Part shown: in pieces, positions 1 to 10,104 of the stretch | Layout of the letters: the number at the start of each line of letters is the position of its first letter | How positions within the stretch are numbered: position 1 is the stretch's first letter | Source: Primulina eburnea | Lineage: Eukaryota; Streptophyta; Magnoliopsida; Lamiales; Gesneriaceae | Assembly (NCBI RefSeq): GCF_022965805.1 | Contig: NC_133114.1 | Span: forward strand, 6,530,261-6,594,260 | Direction: 5' to 3' | Length of the DNA stretch: 64,000 bases | The notes under the pieces: model-generated | The model's database searches: none | Told to the model about the DNA's origin: nothing | The model's input: only the letters and a program-made list of their open reading frames with translations | Made by a program: the position numbers and the translations under genes

Positions 1-1624
1 GGGTCTAGGTACAAGATTCCAAACTTTATTCCTTCTAAATTCATTTAGTTCATCTTGCATAGCAATAATCCAAGAATCATCAAGTAAAGCTTCTTCTATG
101 TTCTTAGGCTCTATGTGAGAAAGAAAAGCAAGATAATTGCACATTTTGAAGAGCGAGTAGATACTCCCTTCGATGGGCTACCAATGATGAGGTCCATGGG
201 ATGATCCTTGTGTGTAGTCCACTCCTTCGGAAGAGGTGCGTCCTCTTGATCTTTAGGAACATCATCTAGGCTTGTGGACTCCAACTTTTCGCCAAGGATA
301 TCAATATCATCATCATCAGAAACAACAGGTCTAGGCAAGCAAGGGTTAGTTTCATCAAATATGACATGAATAGATTCTTCAACTAGTAAAGTACGTTTAT
401 TAAAGACTCTATATGCTTTGCTAGAAGTAGAGTAACCAAGAAAGATACCTTTGTCCGATTTAGCATCGAACTTACCCAGGTTGTCCTTACCATTGTTGTG
501 GATGAAGCATTTTGATCCAAAAGCGCGGAAGTAAGAAATGTTAGGCTTTCTCCCTCTCCATAGTTCGTATGGAGTTTTCTTGAGAATTGGCCTTATTGAT
601 ACGCGATTGATGATGTAACAAGCAGAACTCATTGCTTCAGCCCAAAAATATTTTGGTAGAGAATGCTCACATAGCATGGTCCTTGCAATCTCTACTAGGG
701 TCCTATTCTTCCTCTCAACGACACCGTTTTGTTGAGGAGTTCTAGGACAAGAAAAGTTGTGACCAATGCCTTTGCTTTGACAAAAAATTGAAAAATTTTC
801 ATTTTGAAATTCCGTTCCGTGGTCACTACGGATTTGTTTGATCAAAAGATTTTTCTCATTTTCAACCTTTTTGACAAAAATTTTGAAATGATCAAAGGCA
901 TCATTTTTGTGGGCTAAAAACAATGTCCAAGTAAAACGTGAAAAATCATCTACAATGACAAAAGCATAAGATTTTCCTCCTAGACTAGTTGTCCTCGAGG
1001 GACCACATAAATCTAGGTGAAGTAATTCAAGGGGCATAGAAGTGGATACAAAATTTTTATTTTTGAAAGATTCCTTTGTGTGTTTACCAAGTTGACAAGC
1101 ATCACAAAAAGAATCTAATTTTAAATTCAGCTTTGGCATTCCGGAAACTAGGTCAAGTTTTAAAAGTTTTTCTATGGTGCTCATCCCAACATGACCAAGT
1201 CGTCTATGCCAAAGAATGTTGTCATCAACATTTAATGTTACAAGGCTTTTTATTTTTGAAAAAGATGAAATCTTTAAATCGACCTTGTAAACATTTTCAC
1301 TTCTATAACCTTTGAAACTAATGGTTTTGTCAGTTGTGAGTGATACAGTGCAATCGTGTGGTGTGAATTTGACTTCATAACCCCTATCGCACAATTGACT
1401 AATGCTTAGGAGGTTATGTTTAAGTCCTTTCACAAGAAGTACATCATCAATAATAGTAGAGTTAGATATACCTATTGAGCCGATGCCTTCTATGATCCCT
1501 TTGCTGTTGTCTCCGAAGGTCACCGATCCCTTTTCTTTTGGTCGAATGGATTGTAGCAGCTTCTTTTCTCCCGTCATGTGTCGAGAGCATCCACTGTCAA
1601 GATACCAAGTGCTCGATGACTTGT
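1..1624 (-). pseudogene. pol: Copia A pol: protease end, integrase, start of reverse transcriptase
   Basis: The protease region shows the active-site context WYLDSGCSRHMTG at about 1575-1610, but it sits in a frame different from upstream gag, so there is a frameshift near 1620-1660. Then a long open stretch (stop at 111-113) carries the GAG-pre-integrase zinc region (HRRLGHVGM ... CDACQLGKH), the integrase core with DLCGP, SDHGTEF and the PRTPQQNGVVERKNRTL block, and the GKPY-like C-terminus (FLGYSTSSKAYRVFNKRT). Near 130-150 the frame shifts again: the RT opening (EPKNIEEALLDDSWIIAMQ) is found in another frame at about 1-110. RT catalytic motifs are beyond the window. Breaks are described only; no repaired reading is offered. 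Confidence 0.85.
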
Positions 1625-3123
1625 CTCCCCTTTGTCCCTACAAGGTTGAGATACAGTTTGATAGTTGGTACCCGTTTCTTTGGGTCCTTTGAGGTTAGTA
1701 GTAGTTGGGGATTTGGGGATCCATTTCCAATAACTATTCTTGTTGTGTTGGTGTCTAAGTTTCTTGCATTTAGGTCTTATGTGGCCTATCTTACAACAGT
1801 AAGTGCATGTTGGTGGTGTTCTTGGTTTTGCCTTTGCGATAAGACTAGCGAAGTTGACTGATTTCTTTTCATATCCTAGACCTCCTTTGTCGAAGTTACA
1901 CCTTTGCATGCTCAAGAGGTTTTCTAGTTTACCGCTACTCACATTGAACTTGTTGAAGGCTTTCTCTAAGTCTCTTAGGTTTGTCTTGAGCTTAGTGTTG
2001 TCATGCATCCTAGCTTCTAGTTCAGTTTTAAGTTGCTTATTCTCATTTCTAAGTGACTTAGCCTTATTGTACATACTAGTGTAAGCGGAGAGTAATTCAT
2101 CGTAAGAGGGTACCTCGTCGTCATCCGAGTCGGTCAGATGATCTTCCTTCGCCATGAAGCATAGGGTAGACTCTCTTCGTTGTCGCTGTCGCTCCACGTG
2201 GCTAGAAGGGCCTTTTTCTTGTCTTTGCCGGCCTTCTTCTTGGAGGGACACTCGTTTGCATAGTGACCCTTTTGTTGACAGTTGTAGCAGGTCACTTCCT
2301 TCTCAAACTTTTTGTCTTTCTTGTTGAAGTTGGAACTCCGCATGAATCTTTTGAACTTTCTAGTGAGGAGTGCCATTTCTTCATCGTCGCTATCTTCAAG
2401 TTGACTGGTCAAGGCGATCCCTTTCGCCTTTACTTTGTCGTCATCTTTCTTTGTCTCCTTCCGGGTAGATACTTCAAGTTCATGGGTCTTTAGGGTCCCA
2501 TGAAGTTGATCAAGGTCGTAGGATGCCGCATCTCCCTTGTTGGATTCAATGATAGCCGTGCGCTTTGCATCCCATTCCGCCGGTAATGCTCGAAGGGCTC
2601 TCCTCCACACTTGTTTAGTTGGGTAGTTCTCACCAAGTTGGGCAAGCTCATTGATGATTTGGGTGAGCCGCCGGAACATGGTGTCGATATCCTCCTTGGG
2701 TTCCATCTCAAAGGTCTCGTACTTGAGTTGGAGAAGGTCTATCTTCGTTTCTTTGACTTGATTGGTTCCCTCGTGGCAAATCTCCAATTTGTCCCAAATC
2801 TCTTTGGCGGAGGTGCAAGCCGAGATTCGGTTGTATTCATTCATATCTAGAGAACAATGAAGAATATTCATAGCTTTAGCATTTTGAGAGATAAATTTCA
2901 TATCGTCCTTGGTGAAGTCATCCATTCCCTTAGGAATTTCCTTATTATCCACCGTTTTCATGGGGATATAGGGACCTTTCACCGTTATTTTCCAAAGGTC
3001 GTAATCGACGGATTGGATGTATAGAGATATTCTACTTTTCCAATATCCGTAATTAGTACCATTGAAAAGAGGGGGACGATTTGTGGATTGTCCTTGGGCA
3101 TACTCGCTTGCTAGATTGGCCAT
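1625..3123 (-). pseudogene. gag: Copia A gag, frameshifted
   Basis: Nucleocapsid/capsid precursor that would assemble the virus-like particle. It starts with a real ATG at 3123 (MANLASEYAQ). Residues about 15-60 match the DUF4219/copia-gag N-terminus (NGTNYGYWKSRISLYI), followed by a UBN2-type gag core and a CCHC knuckle CYNCQQKGHYANEC near residue 281. The frame breaks at about 2170, in a CTCTCTT run, and continues in another frame from STLCFMAKEDHL, through a coiled-coil-like stretch (KSLRNENKQLKTELEARM) to a second knuckle CTYCCKIGHIRPKC at about 1735-1775. Two knuckles separated by an acidic/coiled region are usual in Sirevirus-like gags. The break looks like a 2-bp slippage insertion or equivalent, seen directly as a change of open frame. 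Confidence 0.85.
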
Positions 3124-3145
3124 TTAAAAGATTTTGAAAAACCTT

Positions 3146-3157
3146 GCTCTGATACCA
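3146..3157 (-). promoter_or_regulatory. Primer binding site of Copia A (initiator tRNA-Met)
   Basis: Minus-strand TGGTATCAGAGC, the standard plant LTR-retrotransposon site complementary to the 3' end of tRNA-iMet. It lies two bases inside the LTR end and primes minus-strand DNA synthesis. Confidence 0.9.
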
Positions 3158-3653
3158 CTTGAAGAACCTAAAGGGGGGGTGAATAGGTTCTTTTAGGCCC
3201 TTTAGCGTTTTTAAAACGAGTTTGCAAAAATTGCAAGCGGAAGACTTGATGGACAATCACAAATAAAATGAATGCGTAAAGTAAGTGCGTAAAATAAATG
3301 CGTAGTAAAGTAAATGCGTAAAGTAAAGAGGGATAGAGATGTTTATGGAAGTTCGACGAAGAATCGTCTACGTCTCCCCTTCTCGATGAGGATCGAGGTA
3401 TCACTATATCGACTTGGCTTTAGGAGCTCCAAGCTAGCTTTTACAACCACGCCTCGATGCGTCTACTTGGCCTTGAGGGCTCCAAGGATAGCCACGAACT
3501 TTACAACCCACTCGAGAGTATTACTTTCACTCTTTTTCTACAACTCTTTTGATATTACAACTCTTTTAATCAACGCACACAAGAGATAGTAGAAAGCTTT
3601 GTAAGAGACAAGAGAGAGTGGAGTGGGATGATTGAAAATGCATCCTCAAAGGC

Positions 3654-3662
3654 CTATTTATA
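3654..3662 (-). promoter_or_regulatory. TATA box of Copia A LTR
   Basis: TATAAATAG on the minus strand, immediately downstream (in element sense) of the palindrome array. It is the likely start of element transcription. The same nonamer sits in the same place in Gypsy1 LTRs. Confidence 0.7.
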
Positions 3663-3674
3663 CTAGTCTTGGAC

Positions 3675-4145
3675 GCCAAGGTTCGGATCTTCTGTTTATG
3701 ATTCGGAACGTCCGATGTGATTGAAATCAATTTGCGTAATTCTGGGATGACTTCGGATCGTCCGTTCTTGACTTCGTAGGGTCCGAACATATGCTTCGGA
3801 GGGACCGATCCAGCTTCGTTTCTTCCGAACGGTTCTTTCAGACAGTGTATGACCAGCTTCGGAAGGTCCGAACTCAAGTTCGTACCGTCCGAACATTCCC
3901 GCGTTTCCAGAGATTTGAAATCTTCAACACTTCGTAGCGTCCGATCATGTCCTTCGTAGCGTCCGAAATCTTACTCAATCAACAGTCAGATCAATTTGTC
4001 TCCGCATTCAAGTGATTTGATTGCTTGTGTTCGGAACGTCCGATCACGTCTTCGGACCGTCCGAACTGGCTCCTCGCAGCTTCCACTTTGCTTCTGATCG
4101 GCACCTTTTCGGAACGTCCGAACCAACTTCGGATCTTCCGAACTT
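3675..4145. repeat. Array of TTCGGAnnGTCCGAA palindromes in Copia A U3
   Basis: Roughly a dozen full or partial dyads (for example around 3702, 3751, 3859, 4029, 4051, 4107 and 4129) with variable spacing. The best units read GTTCGGAACGTCCGATC or CTTCGGACCGTCCGAAC. The half-site TCCGAA and its complement are the conserved part; the central two or three bases vary. It is not a simple tandem repeat because the spacers are unrelated. Confidence 0.85.
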
Positions 4146-4348
4146 AACTTTGTTCTTAATTTCCTGCATGCCTCAATATAAAACATTAGTACATTTTTAA
4201 GCCAAGTCTTGGTATCATCAAAACAAAAACTTTGGGATATGTTACAGCATTAAAAACATTAATCTCATCCTCGAGATTTGTATGCGTTTAAGGCGTAACA
4301 AAATAAATTAAAGTTCATCAAACTAAACAAAAAAAACAACACAATTTT

Positions 4349-5648
4349 TTAAATTTCATTAATCATGAAATCATTCATATCAAATTCTTCTCCTCCATCT
4401 TCATCCTCTCCCCCTTTATCAATATCAGCATTTGATCCCTGATTAGACAACGTTGTTTTAACACTTGTTTCGTCTTCGTTACCTTCATCAACATTAAAAT
4501 ACAAAAATACGAATGTAGTTAAAATTAAAATAATAATGAACTAATTTATCAACTAAGTCAACAACAAACTAGAAATTTGTAAACAAAATTACCAACATAA
4601 CCATGCAACCAATTGCGAGTGCAAATAAGAGCTTGAATTTTTTCAGGAAGTGTACAGCTTCTATACTTGGTAAGCACACGAGCACCGATGGAAAAAGCTG
4701 ATTCTGATGCAACAGTAGTAATTGGAATAGCCAAAACATCACATGCCATCATTGCTATGGTGGGGTACCGATGTTTTTTATCCTTCCAGTACTCCAAAAC
4801 ATTCAAATCTTGATGATATGCAAATTCAAGTTTTGGCTCCTCCAAATAAAGATCAAGTTGAGATTTTCCAACATTTGTAATTGTCTGGCTCTCATATGCC
4901 ATCATTTCCTATATTGATTGCAATAATTATGATATTAAAATATAAATCAGTTAAATAATACAAGAAAAAAGTATTAGAATACTTACATAAAAAATGCTTT
5001 TGCTCTTTCCTTTACCATCTCCTGCACTTTGGGGAGCAATTTGTGTGCTAGAAGAAGATCGTGGTCGTGAAGAACTTGCATTGTCAGTCTTAGAATATTC
5101 ATCAAAAAGCTTATAGAATTTTGCTTTCACAAGTTCTATCTTCTCGAGACATTTAACAAAATCACTCTCAACCTTAGAATAAAAAAACTCCAACATCGAA
5201 AGCTTTATCCGTGGGTCAAGAATGGCTCCAAATGCAAGCACCATGCTATATTGTGTCCAATACTTTTCAAACTTTCCCAACATTCTTTTACACATATCAC
5301 TTATCACCTCATCTTCATGCATTAAGTTTTCCTTTAACAAAACTTCAATCTTCCACACTTGCATAAAATATAAATTTGATGTAGGATAAGAAGAACCGGA
5401 GATCAAATTGGTAGTGTCATAAAATGGCTCAAGGAACTCACATATTTTTTCTCCTCTTTTCCACTCTTCACTTGAAGGACAAAATTTATAATTCTTGTCA
5501 TTGAATTGGAGGAAAACAAAAGCTTTCTTATACTTGATGGCACTATCAAGCATTAAATATGTCGAGTTCCAACGAGTAGACACATCCAATCGCAAGCCAA
5601 TACTAGTATCAATGCTACCGACTGCTTGTACACATTCTTGAAACTTCT
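4349..5648 (-). pseudogene. hAT transposase, C-terminal half (catalytic core end and dimerisation domain)
   Basis: Continuation of the transposase after the Gypsy1 insertion. Exon 4987-5648 has DVSTRWNSTYLML, the DUF4413-type region (KYWTQYSMVLAFGAILDPR) and a serine-rich linker. A 78-bp intron (donor GTAAGT at 4981-4986, acceptor at 4909-4910) leads to exon 4593-4908, which holds the hAT dimerisation domain (LDLYLEEPKLE ... YWKDKKHRYPTIAMMACDVL ... TTVASESAFS). A second small intron (about 4483-4592) leads to an acidic last exon 4349-4482 ending FDMNDFMINEI-stop. This half has no internal stop once the introns are allowed for. Intron borders are read from GT/AG and frame only. Confidence 0.82.
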
Positions 5649-5705
5649 TGTAGTAACCCGATTCCTAATTTGAGTTAATTATCGGATTAATTATATTTTC
5701 GGTGG

Positions 5706-5970
5706 GATCGGAAGGACCGAACAAGTTCGGATCGTCCGATGAGTTCGGATCGTCCGAGCCAGTGTCGGACCGTCCGAGACAGGTGGCTGGACACGTGGAA
5801 GGGTTCTGGACACGTGGTAAGGTTCGGATCATCCGATTGGGGTTCGGATCGTCCGAGACAGGTGGCTGTACTCGTGGAAGTCATGCAAGGATCGGATCGT
5901 CCGATCAGAGTTCGGACCGTCCGAAGTGTGCCGGATCGGAGCTTCCGAAATGGTTCGGATCGTCCGAACA
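5706..5970. repeat. Palindrome array GTTCGGATCGTCCGAAC in Gypsy1 5' LTR
   Basis: Ten dyads in about 265 bp, consensus GTTCGGATCGTCCGAAC, each with two or three CpGs. Some are perfect palindromes (5945-5970). Spacers contain two CACGTGG G-box-like units (ACACGTGGAAG and ACACGTGGTAA near 5790-5820). The array has the same consensus as that in the unrelated Copia A. Confidence 0.9.
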
Positions 5971-5975
5971 TTGGC

Positions 5976-5984
5976 TATAAATAG
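5976..5984 (+). promoter_or_regulatory. TATA box of Gypsy1 5' LTR
   Basis: TATAAATAG six bases after the last palindrome; the same box is at 12133-12141 in the 3' LTR. It should set the start of R about 30 bp downstream (GCGCGAGGCTTCATTTG). Confidence 0.8.
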
Positions 5985-7118
5985 AGGCGCGAGGCTTCAT
6001 TTGTGACTCGCCAATTCAGAGAGTTCCATAGCATTTCAGTCGTTTCTGTGAGATTCTAGTCTTTTTCCGAGGTTCGGGCACTAGCGGGGAGCTGCTGGTC
6101 TTGTAGCGGAGCTGTGCTCTAGTTGGGAGCTAGCGGCATCAGTGGGCTAGCGACGGACGAAGGTTTGGAATTGTATCAGTATTATTTCAGGATTATCTAG
6201 TTAAGTCTGGTAGTTAAGTTTTAGTGATGGTTTTCACTTGATGCATAGGCTTGGACTAGACCTGTTGTCTGGTTATTCCAGTGGATTAGGATTGCTGTGA
6301 TAGAGGTACGAAAGTACTATCCGAGATATCCTGGTCGAGTATACATTCTTATATGTGTTGCATGATTATGTGGTGCATTGTTATATGTCATATGATGCAT
6401 GCTATTATGTCACGATTTATGATGCATGTTGCATTTCATGTTGAGCCGTATCTCCTTCGAGATAGCCTTTACTGTTGAGCTGTATCCCTTTCGAGATAAG
6501 CTATATATATCTTGTGGGGCCGCTCAGCCCTGTCTTGTCTTGTGGACGCATGGACACCGAGAGTACACAGTGGCCGACGGGTCCGGAGGGCTTCGGTGAT
6601 CCGGGACATTTTAGGTCCACGTCTGTTCTTGCAGTGGATGCAGTGACCCAGAGGTAGTACCGCGCGGCACTATCCACTTGGCGCCTCTAGACTGAGCATT
6701 TTGAGATCTTTTGTGACTCCTGTTTCTTGACTACCCTGGTATCATATCATAGCATGTGCATTTCATATAGGTTTGTATACTCATGCTTTTGTACTGGGCG
6801 TTCTTATCGCTCACGTCCTCGGTTTTGTTTATCTTGGACACCCCAATTCCACGGGGCAGGCCTCAGGTTGGATGGCTCAGGAGGAGCAGGAGGAGGACAT
6901 TGAGTAGCTGGTTGGTTTAGTTTTCAGTGTTTTCCATTTGATTTGATATGATTGTAGCAGATACTTTCAGTTAGTTGAGTATTTTGGATTTCGATTGGGT
7001 TGTATAAACTATTGTTGTTAACCATATTTCCGCTGTTATCTCTGATTTTTATTAATTAAGTTAATTGCATGCTTAGTTCTCAACTAGTAGGTGATTCTGG
7101 AACGGGTCACTACATTTA

Positions 7119-7130
7119 TGGTATCAGAGC
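7119..7130 (+). promoter_or_regulatory. Primer binding site of Gypsy1
   Basis: TGGTATCAGAGC, four bases after the LTR end; complementary to the tRNA-iMet 3' end. Confidence 0.92.
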
Positions 7131-7206
7131 ATGCTTACGATTTTGGGATATAGATTTCTGTTTTGGGATTTTCGTTGACCATTTTACCCCATTCTATCTT
7201 GTAGCA

Positions 7207-9135
7207 ATGGCTGACCACTTTGATGACGAGAGTAGTCAGGGGAGTGTAGGTCGTTGGGGCGACCAGGATGATCTTAGGCGTCATCGTGAGCATCGTCATC
7301 GTCGGGATGGTCCTAGGCGTTTTGAGTTGCATCGTTTTATTCAGATGGGGCCTAAGCCTCTAGTCGGTGGAGAGACTCCCGATGATGCTGAGGACTGGTT
7401 AGAGCGCATGGAGAGTTGTTTCCGTGCATTTCAGTGCACCGAGGAGCAGAAGATAGAGACCCTTAGCTTTCTTCTCGAGGGCCGTGCGCGCAAGTGGTGG
7501 CGATCGACTTCTGCGCCGATAGTCCAGTCCCAGGGTAGGGTGACTTGGGCCGATTTCCGTGCAGCTTTCATGCAGCTGTATTTTCCTCCAGCCCTTCGCC
7601 AGGCGAAGACGATTGAGCTCCTGAACCTTAAGCAGGGGAGTATGTCTGTTGATGAGTATCAGCAGAAATTCTTCGAGTTGTTACCCTTCGCTCCTCATAT
7701 CAGTGGCAGTTCTGAGGCCAAGTATGACCATTTCCTCCAGGGTCTTAACCAGGAGATCTTTGACCGAGTCACTGTCTGTGATAATCCTACTTCTTATGAT
7801 GGGTTAGTGAACCGGTGTCGCCAGGCAGAGATCAGTCTCCAGCGTGGTAGGGCTATTCTTTCTTCTAGACCTCCGAGTACTTTGAGGCCTCGATCTCAGT
7901 CGTTCAAGAAATCTGGTTCGTCTTCTTCTGGATCTGGATCTCGATCTAGCGGTGTTTTCCGTTTTGGTAAGAAGAAGGAATCTTGTGCGCATTGTGGGAA
8001 GAACCATCCATCGGAGCAATGCCGAGCAGCCGCAGGAGCTTGTTATCAGTGCGGAGAGATGGGGCATATTAAGAAGAATTGTCCTCAGTTGCGAGGTGGA
8101 GCAGGATCCAGTTCTGGATCTCAGACGACTGTTCAGCAGAGGAGGCAGGGTCAGGCAGTGGGTAGTTCGAATCTTCGACCTCGTGCCCAAGGTCAGGTGT
8201 TTGCGCTGAACCAGGATCAGGCTGCAGATGAGACCGGGAGAGTCATAGCAGGTACTTTTTGTTTATGCGGTATTCCTGCTTTTGTTCTTATTGATACCGG
8301 AGCATCACATTCATTCATTTCTGCACGATTTGTTAAGCGTCATAAGTTGCCGTATGTTTCTCTAGACGTTATTCTTTCTGTTTCTACCCCGATGGGTCAT
8401 TCGGTTTTAGCCAAGCGTCTAGTGATGGGTTGTCTTTTAGATTTTGAGGGTAACGAGTTGACTGCGAATCTTATGATCCTGGAGATGGAAGATTTTGATT
8501 GTATTCTAGGTATAGACCTATTGACTACCTACCGAGCTACCGTGGATTGTTACCAGAAGCTTGTTCAGTTTCGTACGACTGAGAGCTCTAGTTGGTTTTT
8601 CTATGGTGAGGGAGCGCGACCTCCAATGCCAGTGGTATCTGCTCTGAAAGCCTGTCGTGCTTTAGAGTCGGGCGGGGAAGGCTACCTCATCTATGCGATT
8701 GATTCATCCACGGGTAGTGTTGGTATAGAGGATATTCCAGTGGTTTGTGAATTTCCTGATGTTTTTCCAGATGAGATTCCTGGTTTTCCTCCGGTTAGAG
8801 AGGTGGAGTTTGGCATTGAGTTAATGCCAGGGACTGCACCAATTTCTCGTGCCCCTTATCGTCTTGCGCCGTCAGAGATGAGGGAACTGAAGCAGCAATT
8901 GCAGGATCTTCTTGATAAAGGTTATATTCGCCCGAGTGTTTCACCTTGGGGAGCTCCAGTTTTGTTTGTCAAGAAGAAGGATGGATCGATGCGATTGTGT
9001 ATTGATTATCGCCAGCTGAATCGTGTGACGATCAAAAACAAGTATCCATTACCTTGTATCGATGACTTGTTCGATCAGTTCAGGGTACCTCTGTTTACTC
9101 CAAGATTGACTTGCGATCGGGTTATCATCAGATGA
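7207..9135 (+). CDS. gag: Gypsy1 gag-protease-RT N-terminus, ended early by a frameshift
   Basis: I choose the ATG at 7207 ([10 protein letters not shown]) because the open frame upstream runs back through the primer binding site into the LTR. Retrotrans_gag core lies at about residues 45-190 ([16 protein letters not shown] ... RARKWWRS ... [19 protein letters not shown]). A Ser-rich linker follows, then zinc knuckles [13 protein letters not shown] and [14 protein letters not shown]. The aspartic protease shows [11 protein letters not shown] at about 8285-8320. RT begins with [14 protein letters not shown] and reaches [21 protein letters not shown]. At about 9080 the frame is lost, apparently through a single-base deletion, and the ORF ends at 9135 in unrelated residues. 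RT motif [11 protein letters not shown] is in the next frame. Confidence 0.92.
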   Translation: MADHFDDESSQGSVGRWGDQDDLRRHREHRHRRDGPRRFELHRFIQMGPKPLVGGETPDDAEDWLERMESCFRAFQCTEEQKIETLSFLLEGRARKWWRSTSAPIVQSQGRVTWADFRAAFMQLYFPPALRQAKTIELLNLKQGSMSVDEYQQKFFELLPFAPHISGSSEAKYDHFLQGLNQEIFDRVTVCDNPTSYDGLVNRCRQAEISLQRGRAILSSRPPSTLRPRSQSFKKSGSSSSGSGSRSSGVFRFGKKKESCAHCGKNHPSEQCRAAAGACYQCGEMGHIKKNCPQLRGGAGSSSGSQTTVQQRRQGQAVGSSNLRPRAQGQVFALNQDQAADETGRVIAGTFCLCGIPAFVLIDTGASHSFISARFVKRHKLPYVSLDVILSVSTPMGHSVLAKRLVMGCLLDFEGNELTANLMILEMEDFDCILGIDLLTTYRATVDCYQKLVQFRTTESSSWFFYGEGARPPMPVVSALKACRALESGGEGYLIYAIDSSTGSVGIEDIPVVCEFPDVFPDEIPGFPPVREVEFGIELMPGTAPISRAPYRLAPSEMRELKQQLQDLLDKGYIRPSVSPWGAPVLFVKKKDGSMRLCIDYRQLNRVTIKNKYPLPCIDDLFDQFRVPLFTPRLTCDRVIIR

Positions 9136-10103
9136 GAGTCAGAGATGATGATATTTCCAAGACTGCATTTCGTACTCGTTACGGGCATTACGAGTTTCTA
9201 GTTATGCCATTCAGATTGACGAATGCGCCAGCGGTGTTCATGGATCTGATGAACCGAGTCTTTCGTGATTTTCTAGATCAGTTCGTTGTGGTTTTCATCG
9301 ACGATATCTTGATTTATTCTCACAGTGTGGAGGAGCATGTCCAGCACTTGAGGATTGTGTTGCAGATTCTTCGCGAGAAGCAATTGTATGCTAAGCTGAG
9401 TAAGTGCGAGTTCTGGATTGATCGTGTAGTATTCCTTGGTCATGTGATTTCCAAGGAAGGAATTTCTGTGGATCCCAGCAAGATTGAAGCAGTGCTGAAT
9501 TGGTCACGTCCTACGACGGTGGCCGAGATCCGTAGTTTTCTAGGTCTGGCAGGGTATTATCGTCGCTTCATCGTGAATTTCTCCCAGGTAGCTAGACCTT
9601 TGACGCAACTTACTCGGAAGGATGTTCCATTTGAGTGGTCATCTGAGTGCGAAGATAGTTTCAGAGAGCTTCGTCGACTTCTGACTTCTGCACCTGTTTT
9701 GGCGTTACCGTCAGGATATGATGGTTTCAGTGTTTACACCGATGCCTCTTTTCAAGGCTTAGGGTGTGTGTTGACACAGAATGGTCATGTGATCGCTTAC
9801 GCTTCCAGGCAGCTGAAATCTCACGAGGAGAAGTACCCTATTCATGATCTAGAGTTGGCAGCTATAGTGTTCGCACTGAAGATCTGGCGTCATTACTTGT
9901 ACGGGGTTAAGTTTGAAATCTTTACTGATCACAAGAGTCTGAAGTATCTGTTCACTCAGGCTGAGTTGAACATGAGACAACGTCGTTGGATGGATCTACT
10001 GAAAGATTATGACTGCAAGATCAAGTACCATCCAGGCTCTGCGAATCTCACAGCCGATGCTCTTAGTCGTAAGGTGAGATGCCTCTGCACTTCAGACCAG
10101 TGA
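9084..10103 (+). CDS. pol: Gypsy1 RT palm and RNase H, in a shifted frame
   Basis: Continues RT in a new frame: [32 protein letters not shown], then the catalytic [12 protein letters not shown] (FIDD variant usual in Ty3/gypsy). The motif normally reading MPFGLTNAP is MPFRLTNAP here (about 9205), a Gly-to-Arg change that may by itself impair polymerase. RNase H follows with [34 protein letters not shown] and [11 protein letters not shown]. The end ([12 protein letters not shown]) runs off frame with an apparent indel near 10078 and a stop at 10101-10103. Confidence 0.9.
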   Translation, partial: GTSVYSKIDLRSGYHQMRVRDDDISKTAFRTRYGHYEFLVMPFRLTNAPAVFMDLMNRVFRDFLDQFVVVFIDDILIYSHSVEEHVQHLRIVLQILREKQLYAKLSKCEFWIDRVVFLGHVISKEGISVDPSKIEAVLNWSRPTTVAEIRSFLGLAGYYRRFIVNFSQVARPLTQLTRKDVPFEWSSECEDSFRELRRLLTSAPVLALPSGYDGFSVYTDASFQGLGCVLTQNGHVIAYASRQLKSHEEKYPIHDLELAAIVFALKIWRHYLYGVKFEIFTDHKSLKYLFTQAELNMRQRRWMDLLKDYDCKIKYHPGSANLTADALSRKVRCLCTSDQ

Positions 10104-10104
10104 T

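Larger units (their letters stand above)
1..4246 (-). mobile_element. Copia A: Ty1/copia retrotransposon, 5' half only, Sirevirus-like
   Basis: Reading leftwards on the minus strand, the element runs LTR (3160-4246), primer binding site (3146-3157), gag, protease, integrase, and then the first residues of reverse transcriptase, where the window ends. Its other LTR is outside. Order PR-INT-RT defines Ty1/copia. It has two zinc knuckles in gag and an LTR end with a G-run (GGGGGGTGAATAGG on the plus strand), a look shared with Copia F at 59759-60767; I infer a Sirevirus-like lineage from this, not from a tree. At least three frameshifts break gag-pol, so it is not autonomous. The flank at 4252-5648 is the hAT transposon's 3' part, so Copia A probably inserted into that hAT. 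Confidence 0.85.
3160..4246 (-). repeat. 5' LTR of Copia A
   Basis: On the minus strand it starts TGTAACATATCCC at 4246 and ends TTCTTCA at 3160, two bases before the primer binding site. U3 holds a dozen or more copies of a TTCGGA-nn-GTCCGAA dyad between about 3675 and 4145. These end directly upstream of a TATAAATAG box at 3654-3662. Length 1087 bp. The partner LTR is beyond position 1, so age cannot be judged here. Confidence 0.8.
5649..7114 (+). repeat. 5' LTR of Gypsy1
   Basis: 1466 bp, TG...CA. U3 carries ten TTCGGATCGTCCGAA-type dyads (about 5706-5970), directly followed by TATAAATAG at 5976-5984. Downstream there is a CGAGATAnnCTATAT-rich stretch and no coding capacity. It has one dyad unit fewer than the 3' LTR. 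Confidence 0.95.

Noticed and set aside
5702..5984. Overlapping open frames on both strands (GSSDQSSDRP...-type peptides) here and again at 11804-12141
   Set aside because: They come from the palindrome array in the Gypsy1 LTR: the same peptides appear on both strands because the DNA is palindromic. No start context or homology.
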